Positions 11,224 to 21,885 of a stretch of 64,000 nt of DNA are shown piece by piece. The DNA is from Phoenix dactylifera (taxonomy: Eukaryota; Streptophyta; Magnoliopsida; Arecales; Arecaceae). Every line of letters begins with the position of its first letter. The stretch's first letter is position 1. Position numbers and translations under genes: made by a program. The notes under the pieces are model-generated. The model was given only the letters and a program-made list of their open reading frames with translations. It was not told where the DNA came from and ran no database searches. The stretch covers positions 18,755,674-18,819,673 of the forward strand of contig NC_052400.1 of the NCBI RefSeq assembly GCF_009389715.1, written 5' to 3'.

Positions 11224-12624
11224 GACGAACATTCCGATGAAGAGAAGGAGGTGGTTGATGGCGTAGCGTTGGCCCACGCACTGGTGGGGCCCTGCCCCGA
11301 AGGCCAAAAAGTTGCGCTTGTAGACCCGGTCCTCTTGCCGCTCCTCCGAGAACCGGTCCGGATCGAAGCGGTCCGGCTCAATGAACCCCTGGAACGACGA
11401 CTCGTAGGCCGAGGGGAACACAATCGTCCCCTTGGGGATCCTGTACCACTCCGTTAGGGGGAACGCCTCCCCGGCGATGTGCGGCACCATCGTCGCAGGA
11501 GGCCGGAGCCGCACCACCTCCCGCGCCACCGCTTCCGTGTACCGCATCCCTCGGAGCTGCTCGGCACCGATGGGCTCCCCGGACTCCGGCGACCACAGCG
11601 CCGCCACCTCCACCCGGACCTTGTCGAGCACCTCCGGATGGGACTCCAGCAGCGCCACCGCCCACAGCAGTGACGAGGTCGAAGCGTCCTGGGCGGCGAA
11701 GAGGAAGTCGAACAGGTGGCCGCCGATCTCGAGGTCGCCGGTCTCCGGCGGCGGGGGGACGCCGGAGTCCTCCGCCTTAGCGATCTCTCGGAGGATGTCC
11801 TGCATCCAGAAGTCGACGAGGCAGGAGGGCTCCTCGCCGGCGCGCATCCGGTCCGTGCTCTGGGAGACGCAGCCGGAGAGGGTCTGGATGAGGCGGGCGA
11901 CGGCGAGGCGCGCGCGCCGGAAGGCGAAGCCGGGGAGGTCGAAGGGGATGGCCATGAGGCCGACATTGAAGAGATTGTAGTCGCGGTTGAACTGGTCGCG
12001 GGCGGCGGGGGGGAGGTACGGGCCCGCGAAGACGGTCTGGGAGGTCTCGAGGTTGAGATCGCGGCAGAGGAGGCGGAGGCGGAAGGGCTTGAAGGGGAAG
12101 GAGAGGGCGAGCCAGCGGCGGAGGTGGGAGAGGATGACGCGCTGCTGGATGGCGAGATAGGTGGAAAGGGCGCGGGGGGTGAAGTTAGGGGCGATGCGGC
12201 GGCGGAGGTCCTTGTGCTGCTCGAACATGTAGATGAGGTTGTGCTCGCCGAAGAGCTTCTTGCCGAAGGGATGGCCGATCAGGTGGAAGGCGTCGAGCCG
12301 GACGTTGGCGAAGATCTTGTGGGAGAGCTCCGTGGATCGGACGAAGAGGATGAAGCGGCCGACGAGGTAGTCGGCGGAGAAGCCGAGGCCAGAGGACTTG
12401 GCAAGGGCGGCCTGCCGCTCCCAGAACCTGGTGGGGTTGAGGATCATAGGCACCGCGCTGCCGAGGAAGGGGACGATAAAGTGTGGACCGGGGAGGGGCC
12501 CTTTTTTCCGGAGGTAGGAGAGCTGCCCCAAAAGAACCAAGAGGACAAGGAAGCAGAGGAGGTAGGGGCCTGAGGCCGCCAGGGCTCGCCGGATGGTATC
12601 AACATCCACCTGAATTGCGTCCAT
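11221..12624 (-). CDS. CYP710A: CYP710A sterol C-22 desaturase, C-terminally truncated by a hAT
   Basis: The frame is intronless, GC-rich and 467 residues long. CYP710A enzymes are ER-membrane P450s that introduce the C-22 double bond into phytosterols (beta-sitosterol to stigmasterol). Visible features are an N-terminal membrane anchor (about residues 20-36), a PGP-type hinge (LPGPHFIVP, 44-52), the family block [15 protein letters not shown] (112-126), an I-helix AAQDAST (310-316), EVVR (369-372) and the haem loop [11 protein letters not shown] with ligand Cys449. The frame stops at TAG in the transposon target duplication, directly after LLLFIGMFV. The missing 42 residues lie intact at 7893-8021, so the original protein was about 509 residues, normal for CYP710A. 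Loss of the region after the L-helix probably destabilises the enzyme. No other damage is seen. Confidence 0.92.
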   Translation of the reverse strand: MDAIQVDVDTIRRALAASGPYLLCFLVLLVLLGQLSYLRKKGPLPGPHFIVPFLGSAVPMILNPTRFWERQAALAKSSGLGFSADYLVGRFILFVRSTELSHKIFANVRLDAFHLIGHPFGKKLFGEHNLIYMFEQHKDLRRRIAPNFTPRALSTYLAIQQRVILSHLRRWLALSFPFKPFRLRLLCRDLNLETSQTVFAGPYLPPAARDQFNRDYNLFNVGLMAIPFDLPGFAFRRARLAVARLIQTLSGCVSQSTDRMRAGEEPSCLVDFWMQDILREIAKAEDSGVPPPPETGDLEIGGHLFDFLFAAQDASTSSLLWAVALLESHPEVLDKVRVEVAALWSPESGEPIGAEQLRGMRYTEAVAREVVRLRPPATMVPHIAGEAFPLTEWYRIPKGTIVFPSAYESSFQGFIEPDRFDPDRFSEERQEDRVYKRNFLAFGAGPHQCVGQRYAINHLLLFIGMFV

Positions 12625-13080
12625 CGCCTCCTACTTCTCTCCCCCCGATTTCCTGAAGTGAATTATACTGCTGTTGCTGGATCGGGCTTGTCGGGTCCTG
12701 CTATGACTCACCGCTGACACTCTCTCTCTCTCTCTCGGTTTCCTCGCGGCGTTTCTATTGGTTTCGCTTCTGCTTCGCCACCCCTCCTCTCGCCTTTGGA
12801 AAAGGGGAGGAAAGGGGAGGTGGTGTTGGGTGTGGCTTTTTGGTATCTCCGCGCGCTTTTCTACCGTCCCGATTCTGGAAGGGGACTGCTGTTGCTTCCT
12901 TGCGCCTTCGCGCCCACCGTTGGATCACCTACTGCACCGCTGTCAAACCGCTCCGAACTCCGCCATGCATCCACCTCCACGAATCTCAAAGCGAGCAGAT
13001 GATCCAACGGTAGAGTCGTGCGAAGGAAGGTGAATCTTCTTCCACGCGAAGGGTACAACCGCGATCCTCTTAGAAGGTGA
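12625..13080. other. CYP710A upstream region
   Basis: On the minus strand a TATAAT-like string lies at about 12662-12668, roughly 40 bp upstream of the ATG. A short (CT)n tract lies at 12719-12737. I see no coding feature. The short frames in this GC-moderate stretch have no recognisable domains. Confidence 0.4.
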
Positions 13081-14000
13081 GTCTGCGCGAGTATCACGGC
13101 TTCCTAATTTAATGATTATCGCTATAATTACTTTAGAGATCATTGGATATGCTATATTTGGTATGTCTTCTTGCCATAATTAACTGGATAATATTTCATT
13201 AATTAGAGGATCATATTTTGTTCTTGGCACTTTTCTTCATCAGCAGTTTCTTATGAAAGAGAATGTCTCTATAAATATTCATTGTAACCACTTGGGAGAG
13301 AGAGCTCAGCATTAATAATTTTTTTAGAGATTTTCTTCAATTTAGCAAACTTGTCTAAGTGCTTCTAGCCCAACGCATTTTCATTCTGCGTCAATTGGTA
13401 TTAGAGCTTGCCCACGGTATGATATGGTGAGGCTCTTTGAGCAATGTTGAAGGCTCAATACTAGATGATTGATTGGGGGCTTGAAGGGATTTGCGAGGGC
13501 TTAATGCCGATAAACATTGTGAAGAAGGTGGGAACAACTATGCTGGAGATCTCGCTCGCGACCAGCCTATAGATCATCGCAGTCCTACAAATCAACATAG
13601 GTAGCCAGCCTATGTTGATGATTCAAACGATGAAGATGGAGGGAATGCAGCATATCCAAAGGAAGCAAGATTTGTTCAGGAGATCAAAAACTATTGTCTT
13701 AAGATTGATATTGAGGCCATTTTATACTGGATCCATGATGCTGAAAAGTTCTTCAAAGTAATGGATATGCTAGATAAGAAAAGAGCCAAGCTTGTCTAAA
13801 GGTGGAGTGTCGGTTTGGTAGAATTGCACGCAGAGCAGCTATCAGAGAGAAGAAAAGATGCTTGTGACAATTTGGTTCAAGATAAAGAAATTATTAAAGA
13901 GTTCTTGCTTTCTGACTATAAACAATATTCATTTAAAAGATATTAAACTCGTACACAATGTACCAGAGCTGTTGCAGAATATGCCGAAGAATTTTTTTGG
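13080..14000 (+). mobile_element. Ty3/gypsy fossil: LTR end, primer-binding site and gag part
   Basis: An LTR-like stretch contains CTATAAATATTCATTGTAA near 13269. It is followed at about 13394 by TGGTATTAGAGCTTGCC, which resembles the initiator-Met-tRNA primer-binding site of plant LTR retrotransposons. Downstream (about 13620-13995) lies a gag-like stretch of the Ty3/gypsy type, with motifs such as ILYWIHDAEKFFKV and AVAEYAEEFF. No protease, polymerase or 3' LTR is seen, and the copy is truncated and broken. It looks old. The start is approximate. Confidence 0.65.
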
Positions 14001-15690
14001 CTTATATATATATATATATGAGAAAGTATTTTGTGATGTATATATATATTAGTTGGACTAATTGTTTGTATTGCTCTATTCATGGATATAGACAAGCCAA
14101 ATGAAGTGCTAGTGTCCAGGCTTGAACTGTTTTATGAAATGGGTATTCAAGTTGTGTTGAGTGTGATAATAAATATTCAAGCTTGACATGTGTGTTGATT
14201 GGAAGAGCTTGTTATCGATTGAGTCCAAGCCTATTTATTTTTGCAAGTCCAAAACATTTGAATTCGACTCATTTGTGTATGCAGTTTTAAATGAAGTTTG
14301 AGCTTGGCCATTTTCCCGATCAAACGGGCTTGTCAAAATTTGTTATTAAGTTTTGCCTGAATTGCTATTTAGATAGTGCTTTTGTGACATTTAAATTTGC
14401 AATGCTGGGAAGCTACAACTAGTTTGCCCAAGAAGCAAGATGACGCGATACTAATTGTTACTTGCTAAAATCTAATATAATCTCATAACACCTTTACTTC
14501 ACCTGATGTTATTTGTGGTTATCAATATTTTTGGCATCAACAATAACACGGTTAAAATGTAAAAAGAGCTATAAGGTGAAGCTTTGTTTGACATATCTTG
14601 GCTTATCTTGCTCTATTGATTTCTTATATTTGAAAATTAAGTTTTACTTTCCAAGCTTGTCCAACAGGAAATTTTATTTTATTCCGACATTGGCAAAATT
14701 CATATGTAGATTTTCTATGGAAACAAGAAAAGTAGAGAGAAAGAAAATTAGATTTTTTATGAAAATAAACTATTTATATTTCATGAAAAAAATCATATGA
14801 AATTTAATATATATATTTTAGATAGAATGAAATAAGATCTTTTCTTTTATTAAGAATATAATATATATTTTATATAATTTTTGAAAAAATGTAGATGCTT
14901 AAAGAAATATAAGCTATTTTTGGATGTATCGGCTTTTGATGATCAACTAAATATAAAAAAATTATTTTTTCAGCTATCGTGTTCGAGCATCAGTTTTTTA
15001 GAAAAAATATTTAATTAAAAGAAAAATCTTTTGACAGTCCTAAAGCAACATTTTTTTTTTTTTGCTAGAACGGATGTATTATACATACGGATACAGATAC
15101 AACAAAAAAAAAAAATCAAAAGATAACAAGTTCCGAAGTGCACCAGGTAGGTTCCTCTCCTCCACCACAAAGTATTCTCAGAGTGGTTGGCCGCATATGA
15201 AACTACTCAATTTGCCGTCCGTTAACTTTTCTATATATATGTTTTGCCTGCAAAGCTATTCCATCATAGACCATGGCTTTGAGGGATGGTTGCCTACCCC
15301 ACCGACGCACTGCATTGCTGGATCCAGCCAATGAAGCAGCAGCCCTCTTTGAAGCCACTAATTAAGAGCCTTCTTTTCCATTCCCTCCTTCCACACGTTT
15401 AACAAGCACAGATTCGAAATGCGTCGAATTTAGCCCACCTCAACCGGCGGGCACACGTGATGCCATGCCTAAGTTAATACGACTCCCGAGGTTGCACGTA
15501 GCACTGCAAGCGCGCTCTTTTTTTCTCAGTTTTCTACAGGGAAGTTGGGATTAGGAAATCAGAATTCTACTGTTTTCGAGCACCGAATACCACTCTCAAA
15601 CCGACCCAAACTCGGCGGACGTATTTTACGGTTACCATCGGCCGGACCATTTGGCGAAGATAGTCCGGACTCCGCACCGAAGTTTCCCCA
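14001..15690. other. intergenic, no gene recognised
   Basis: AT-rich sequence with short TA runs (about 14005-14020 and 14040-14050) and poly-T/poly-A stretches near 15050. The last few hundred bases are the presumed promoter of the PPR gene. No clear TATA box was identified. Confidence 0.4.
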
Positions 15691-15699
15691 AAAAAATTC

Positions 15700-15849
15700 A
15701 TGTTGCTACCGACTCCAACCGCTCCTGCTGCTGCGCCTCTCGTTCAAAGGACCGCCGCTTTCTGTGACACAAGTGCGTCGGATTGTCTGTCCTTGCTGGG
15801 ATGAGAAAATGCTCTGCGTTTCCCTGCTGCACGAGCGCTGCTCGATGAA
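15700..15849 (+). pseudogene. likely lost N-terminal extension of the PPR gene
   Basis: In frame with the PPR gene, an ATG at 15700 opens MLLPTPTAPAAAPLVQRTAA. This Ala-, Leu- and Pro-rich stretch with an Arg looks like an organellar targeting peptide. After 34 codons it meets TGA (15802-15804). Beyond the stop the frame reads ENALRFPAARALLDEM, of which ARALLDEM has the form of the end of a PPR motif, joining SPKLISWTSTI. The open codons on both sides therefore look like one former reading frame. Confidence 0.55.
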
Positions 15850-18234
15850 ATGCACAGCCCAAAATTGATTTCCTGGACGAGCACCATAGCCTCGCTCATC
15901 CGAAGCGGACATGCTGAGCTCGGCTTGCGAGAGTTTTTCCTCATGTGCAATTCAGGCCTGAGACCAAATGAGTTCGGCTTCTCACTGGCTCTCAAGGCAT
16001 CCCGCGTCGCTGGCGAACTCACCATCGGAAAGCTCCTTCATGGCTGCACCATTAAATCTGGCTTTGCATGCGATGCCTTCTGTAGCACGTCGGTTCTTGA
16101 CATGTACGTCAAGTGTGGCGACGTGAAAGATGCTCGCAGTTTCTTTGAGGAAGTCCCATCCAGATGCGAAGCTCTGTGGAATACAATGATTGATGGGTAC
16201 GCCCGGATCTCAGACGCGAAGGAGGCTGTTGAATTGTTCCATCAGATGCTGGTCTATTCCACCATACCGAATGGTTATACTTACACCATTCTTATTAAGT
16301 TATGGGCAGGCACTGGTGATGTCGACATATTAAGGTTCTTCCATGGAAGGACCATCAAGGCTGGTTTTGATGAGTATAATTTTGTGGGTGGTGCTCTTGT
16401 TGACTCCTATGCTAAATGGGGAGAACTAACTGACGCCTGCAGAGCATTCTGGAGCCTAGAAGAACGTGATCATGTTGTGTGGAGTGCACTGTTAGCTGGC
16501 CTTTACCACAATGGTGACACCAAACAGGGCCTCGATTTGTATCTTAAATTTGTCTCAGAAGGTCATAGGCTCGACCCGTTTATGTTTGCTAATGTATTTA
16601 GTCTGTGCTCTGATTTCGAGACTCCATTACTTGGTTTGCAGGTGCATGCTTGCTTAGCAAAGTCTGGATTTGTGGTGGACTCATTCATAGGAACTGCTCT
16701 CATTGACATGTATTTTACCTTCGGAATGGTCACCGATGCACGCAGAACTTTCCTTGACACCATAGACAAGAATGAGATGATATTCAGTGCAATGATTCAT
16801 GGTTACATGTGCAACTCAGACCACAGAAGTGCTGTAGAATTGATATCTCAATTGAGGAAGCTAAAACTAGTGCCAGATTATTACACATTACACTGCATGC
16901 TTAGAGCTTATTCTAGTCCAGAAATGTTGGAGGAAGGCAGGGCTATTCATGGTCAAGTAATAAAATCCATAGCAGAGTCCGATCTATTTACTGGGAATAC
17001 TCTTATCGAGACGTATTCTAAATGCAGAGCCGTTGATGAAGCCGTTAAGGTTTTCATGGTAATGAATATGCGCAATGAGTTCTCATGGACCGCCCTGATA
17101 ACTGGATTCATTGAATCCGAGAGGTGTGAGGAAGCCTTGGTAATGTTTCACAAGCTGCACTCTTTAGGGTCCATCCAACCAAGCCAGTATACTCTTGTTG
17201 CAGTTCTCCGGGCAACTTCAAAACTTCCAGAGTTTTGCAGAGGCAATCTGGTTCATGGCTACATTATAAAACTGGGATTCTATTCTCATGCTTACATTGA
17301 AGCTGCACTAATAAGCATGTATGCAAAGTGTGGTTGCATCGATGAAGCATACCAAGTATTTTCAAGCATGTCACAGAGGGATCCTGTGTCATGGAGCACC
17401 ATGATGGCAGCGTATGTCCAACATGGGCGTAGCGAAAAAGCGCTGAAGCTCTTCTTGGAACATCGAGATGGGCTTATCACTGTCGATGAGTTCATCTTGT
17501 CCAGCTGCCTCTCAGCTTGTTCTAGCTTGACAGCAGTGGAGATGGGCAGATGTCTCCATGTCGTTACTATCAAAACTGGATTGGAGTCCAATTTGCATGT
17601 TGTGGGTGCCATGGTTGACATGTATTGCACGTGTGGATTCATCGGTGATGGACAGAAGTTCTTTGATAAGATGAGGGAACACAACGTAAAATCTTATACG
17701 GCACTAATTTCTGGTTATGCTCGTCATGGTCTTGGTCAAGAAGCCCTTCATTTGTTCCATGAGATGCTGAGTGCTGGAGTGGAACCTGATGGTGCTACAT
17801 ACGTTGGAGTTCTTTCAGCATGTAGCCACTTTGGATTGGTTAAGGAAGGATGGCATTATTTTGAGTCTATGTGGAAGGATCATAGGTTGGAGAGAACAAT
17901 AAACCACTATGCATGCATGGTTGATCTCCTTGGTAGAGCAGGAAGTGTGAAGGAAGCTGAGGAGTTGCTAAAAATGGCACCATTTAAATCAAAGACCTTG
18001 TTGTGGAGAACGCTGCTCGGTGCATGCAGCAAGCATGGAAATATTGAGGCTGGGAACAGGATTGCTGAAAAGCTCATTGAATTAGAACCAGATGAACCTT
18101 CAACTTATGTATTGTTATCAAATATTTATGCATCAGCCTCCATGTGGGATCGTTCTTTTGAGCTGAAAAACAAAATTAAAGAGGGAGGCATGAAAAAATC
18201 ACCCGGACATAGTTGGATAGAAGTGGCAAAATGA
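15850..18234 (+). CDS. PLS/E-class pentatricopeptide repeat protein
   Basis: This intronless frame of 794 residues follows the usual plant PPR gene structure. PPR motifs run through the whole protein, with recurrent patterns such as ALIDMYFTFGMVTDARRTF, TLIETYSKCRAVDEAVKVF and ALISMYAKCGCIDEAYQVF alternating with W-containing S/L motifs (ISWTSTI, NEFSWTALI, DPVSWSTMM). The C-terminus is an E/E+-like region: LWRTLLGACSKHGN, then LEPDEPSTYVLLSNIYASA, ending KSPGHSWIEVAK, with no DYW domain. Such proteins bind organellar RNA and recruit editing partners in mitochondria or chloroplasts. Starting at 15850 the protein begins inside a repeat and has no obvious transit peptide. An upstream in-frame ATG at 15700 would supply one but is separated by a TGA. 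The gene may therefore be N-terminally truncated. Confidence 0.88.
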   Translation: MHSPKLISWTSTIASLIRSGHAELGLREFFLMCNSGLRPNEFGFSLALKASRVAGELTIGKLLHGCTIKSGFACDAFCSTSVLDMYVKCGDVKDARSFFEEVPSRCEALWNTMIDGYARISDAKEAVELFHQMLVYSTIPNGYTYTILIKLWAGTGDVDILRFFHGRTIKAGFDEYNFVGGALVDSYAKWGELTDACRAFWSLEERDHVVWSALLAGLYHNGDTKQGLDLYLKFVSEGHRLDPFMFANVFSLCSDFETPLLGLQVHACLAKSGFVVDSFIGTALIDMYFTFGMVTDARRTFLDTIDKNEMIFSAMIHGYMCNSDHRSAVELISQLRKLKLVPDYYTLHCMLRAYSSPEMLEEGRAIHGQVIKSIAESDLFTGNTLIETYSKCRAVDEAVKVFMVMNMRNEFSWTALITGFIESERCEEALVMFHKLHSLGSIQPSQYTLVAVLRATSKLPEFCRGNLVHGYIIKLGFYSHAYIEAALISMYAKCGCIDEAYQVFSSMSQRDPVSWSTMMAAYVQHGRSEKALKLFLEHRDGLITVDEFILSSCLSACSSLTAVEMGRCLHVVTIKTGLESNLHVVGAMVDMYCTCGFIGDGQKFFDKMREHNVKSYTALISGYARHGLGQEALHLFHEMLSAGVEPDGATYVGVLSACSHFGLVKEGWHYFESMWKDHRLERTINHYACMVDLLGRAGSVKEAEELLKMAPFKSKTLLWRTLLGACSKHGNIEAGNRIAEKLIELEPDEPSTYVLLSNIYASASMWDRSFELKNKIKEGGMKKSPGHSWIEVAK

Positions 18235-19360
18235 TTACATAGTCAATATTACCACCATGTAGCCTTGTTTACAATTCATTTTGATAATAATTATTGGCCT
18301 TATTCAATTTTCTGGGTGTACTTTTAAGCCTTAATGCTTGATTGCTAATTTTTTTCGTTGAAAAATATTTCTCTATCACTACTTGTTTCTATTATAAGCT
18401 TTCCAATCCCTCCCTGTTACCAGGATTATTCATTGATGGTTGCCTCTCTTCTAGTATATATTTTACAAATTTATGCTTTTCAACTAACCTAAAACTTCTT
18501 TTATATAAATTTTTTCTCTGTTAAAAGATCTCAAATTATTCTTAATTTATACACGGCCAGAGGATTCTTCAAATTATCATTGGGTAATTGGGTTAATCAA
18601 AATTCATCAATTATTCATGAATTATTTGGCATGGATTCAGAAAATACTTGAGAATTGCATAGTAATGATGCTATTTGTTACTGATGGTATTGGTGTTATT
18701 GCTATATTTTAGTTGATTTTACATGAACAAATATATATAAACATATTGATTATCATATGTTCTTTATTTTGCCTTCGTTTCTTTTCTACATTTTAGTTAT
18801 CCAAATACCTTCCAAACTTCTGGCATCCATACCATTCCTGAATTTTTGATCTCATCTATGTCTGAATTCTTTTACCAAACTTTTGACAATACCTACGTAT
18901 ATTTTAATCCCGCTAGTGGGTATTTGTGATTTCTATCATTGTAAAAATGCTATTTAATAATGCCTTCATCAAGTGAACTAGGGCTTGCCCTCATAGTTAC
19001 ACCTCTCACCCTGGCAATTCATTACCTGATTTCATTCGATTCCAAAAGCACTTATATTCAATGGCTCATTAGGTTGGATTCAATACATCCAAGAATTCTT
19101 TAGTGAATTCAAGAATGAGGACTAGTGATGCATAAAACCGTTTTAGCAGGCATATGAGCAGAATTTTTGTTGGTTCCAAATCTATAGTTACCTTGACATA
19201 CTAAGATTCACGGAGAAGGCTTGAGGGATGAGATCCTTCGATGCTTGCAAATAATAGTGGCATCATCCTCCAAATAAGCATTTGAGGCACCAATTTCTTC
19301 TAATAGCAGAAGTCCTTAAATTCTCTTGCTCCTGCTTTCTCTGTTGAACATGGTGAGATC
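18235..19360. other. intergenic, no gene recognised
   Basis: PPR 3' flank and AT-rich sequence; no recognisable domain on either strand. Confidence 0.45.
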
Positions 19361-19500
19361 AATGTTGCTGTACTAAATATATGATGTCCTCAATAATCTC
19401 TGTAATCACTCCAGTGCCCGATCTAGATGATGATGTTGCACCATCTAAATTGCATTTAAAATAACCAATCTCAGGTGCTTCCGGTCCATTACTTTCATCC
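19340..19500 (-). mobile_element. LINE RNase H remnant
   Basis: The minus strand encodes PEIGYFKCNLDGATSSSRSG (about 19425-19485), the start of the RNase H-like domain in plant L1-type LINEs. Stops follow within about 40 codons and the surroundings are too decayed to set the ends. Confidence 0.6.
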
Positions 19501-19989
19501 TAAACAAATGCAAATACTAACTCTTGAGGGATGTTAGAAGTAAAACTTTTGGTCCTCTCACTTGGATAAATGTTAAACCCTGCAAAAATACTTGTAGTAT
19601 GTTGAACTTGATTTTATACTACTTTGTTTATAGTTTTCCACAATATTCATCTAGATCCATTTCTGTAGCCAAAGTTATCTAAATATGGATACAAATTTCA
19701 ATATACAAGCAATATCCATATCCATATCCCAGATATGGATATGAATAAACAACTATCTAATCCATATCTGAATATTCGTGACAATATTAACAGACCTTTA
19801 ACTTAATATGTATTTGGAATTGCTTTTATTTATTATTTTATTTTAAAAATAAAATCATAAAAATCAAGATAAAAAAATGTTTGATATTATTGGTTTTATT
19901 TTCTGTTCTCAATTATTTTTATCATTTCTAAAAACATAAAGTAGGAAATCCTTATTTTCATTATTTTCAAAAATAAAAAATTTTATTCT

Positions 19990-20405
19990 CTTACCATTAC
20001 CTCCATCGTCACCACCATTACTGCAACTGTTATCGCTATTATCTCTACCACTATCATTACCACCACCTCTTTCACCATTGTCATCTCCACTATATAATTG
20101 CCACCACTACCGCCGTCGTCTTCAACACCACAATTGTGGCCATCGCTATGCCATCATCTCCACCCTTACCATTACAAGCAACCATTGCTTTATTGTTTCC
20201 ACCACCATCATCACCGCCACTATTACTATTATCTCCACCACTATCATCACCACTACCGCATCCACCTCCAACACCACCCTAACCATTTTTGCCACACTAC
20301 CACATTGTTCGATGCCTCCACCACTAGTCCCATGTCTGCCATTATTGCCACTATAGCCTCTACTATCTTGACCGCCACTATCACCACCTTAGCTGCCATC
20401 ATTAT
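19990..20405. repeat. imperfect (ACC/ATC)n trinucleotide-rich block
   Basis: About 400 bp of CACCACTATCATCACC-like sequence. The long His/Thr/Ser frames it produces are repeat artefacts. Confidence 0.8.
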
Positions 20406-20569
20406 TATATTTTTATTTCTAAAAATAATTAACTATGCCGAACATATTTATATTTTTAAAATTTTAAAAAAATATTTTTATTCTTAAAGATAAGAAAAAT
20501 AAATTTGATGCCTAACAAAACCATAATTTACATTCCATACTTTTGATTTGATGATTCATAAAATTTAAC

Positions 20570-20764
20570 TATTTGGTTTATGTCCTTATTTATATCCATA
20601 CCATTAATATATGATTTTTATCTATTTATAATAAATATAAATATAACTTTCAGCATCCCATTAATATCCATATCTCTATCTATATTCATCAACCTAAAAT
20701 AGATATGAATCTTCTTATACTTGATATCTGACCTGTATCCCCGGTCCATTTTCAACCCTATTGT
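20570..20764. mobile_element. hAT-like element end with ATATCCATAT subterminal motifs
   Basis: The right end CCATTTTCAACCCTATTG (20749-20766) is the reverse complement of the TAGGGTTGAAAATGG-type terminus. The inward sequence carries repeated ATATCCATA/TATGGATA motifs. Similar motifs at 19680-19780 may be the other half, separated by the trinucleotide block. No target duplication could be assigned. Confidence 0.45.
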
Positions 20765-20869
20765 TTGTCCAAGACTTCTAAAATCGAGTGTCCACTTTTT
20801 AAAGCCTTTAGGTTGAGAATAGACCCGGACTTCCATATCCATCATGCAAATTGACAAAAAAATAAATGA

Positions 20870-21885
20870 TCAAATGCCTTCTCCATTTGATTGCAGAGGG
20901 GTCGCGCAATGTCTAAATATAAGAGAATTTTGTTCAAATCTAATCAAATAGGGAGCAATTTGGCCCAATTTAGCCCACAATTCCCTGGCCGCGATTTCTT
21001 TCACTGCTAATCAGGATTTGAAGATTTGCATGACACAACATGTAATAGTTAATATTGCAAATAGGTCGGATTAACCCGTGACTTGACCCAATCCGATCTA
21101 CATAGGCTCCGATCTACTTAGGCCCCAGCTGACTCGTGTTAAAGGACCTGTGAGGCCGGATCAGACTCATTTCATTTTTTGGGCCAGATCTGCATTTACT
21201 AAATTTGGACCCAAAGCCCCGCCACATACCGTAAGCAGCCACTCAAAAAAGCAAATCACGACCTATGATAATTGCATATTCACGAGTATAGTAATGATAT
21301 TATATGATGGACATCAATATAAGTAACAGTTTAATACTCCCAGGTTACAGCTGCTATGCCCATGGATAAAATTCTCTTTCAACAAAATAAGGGAAATTCT
21401 TCTAAGGCACTAAAAGTCTAAAACTGCTATTTCCTATGCCTTTATGCGCACCCCACTTATGTATAGGCATGACATCATGCACGTATGCAAGAGAATTTTA
21501 CATGGTAATAACGATGATGACAAATCCAGCCTCTGCACTGAAATTTCTGTACATCTTAAAGCAATAGCATTACTGTCCTCATGACCATTATATAACGCCA
21601 ATTATTTTAACAAATGCCACAATATAATGCCGACAACACATCAATATGCCCCATAGCCACCATAACTGTAGTACAAAACCAAAATGCAGCACATTGTCAT
21701 ATATGGTCTCTTCTGGCATCTCACCACCTCTCCAACTGGAAAAGTAGAAGGCGAATGGATTGTTCTCAGTACTGGGTCACATATCAACAGCAAGGGAGAA
21801 ATCGAAAGTGATAAATGCTCATCCACAGACATCTGCCCTGAAAGCTTTCCTACTGCACTAGCTGATCTGAACATACAACAGTAAG
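20870..21885. other. intergenic, no gene recognised
   Basis: A stretch at about 21060-21230 with GGTCGGATTAACCCGTGACTTGACCC and GGGCCAGATC motifs recalls a decayed GC-motif transposon end. The rest is the 3' flank of PFD6. No gene was recognised. Confidence 0.4.

Noticed and set aside
11716-12573. Plus-strand frame of 285 codons rich in Glu, Ala and Gly
   Set aside because: It is the antisense of the CYP710A coding region; high GC keeps it open. No family similarity.
20078-20487. Overlapping His/Thr/Ser-rich frames
   Set aside because: Produced by the imperfect ACC/ATC repeat block.
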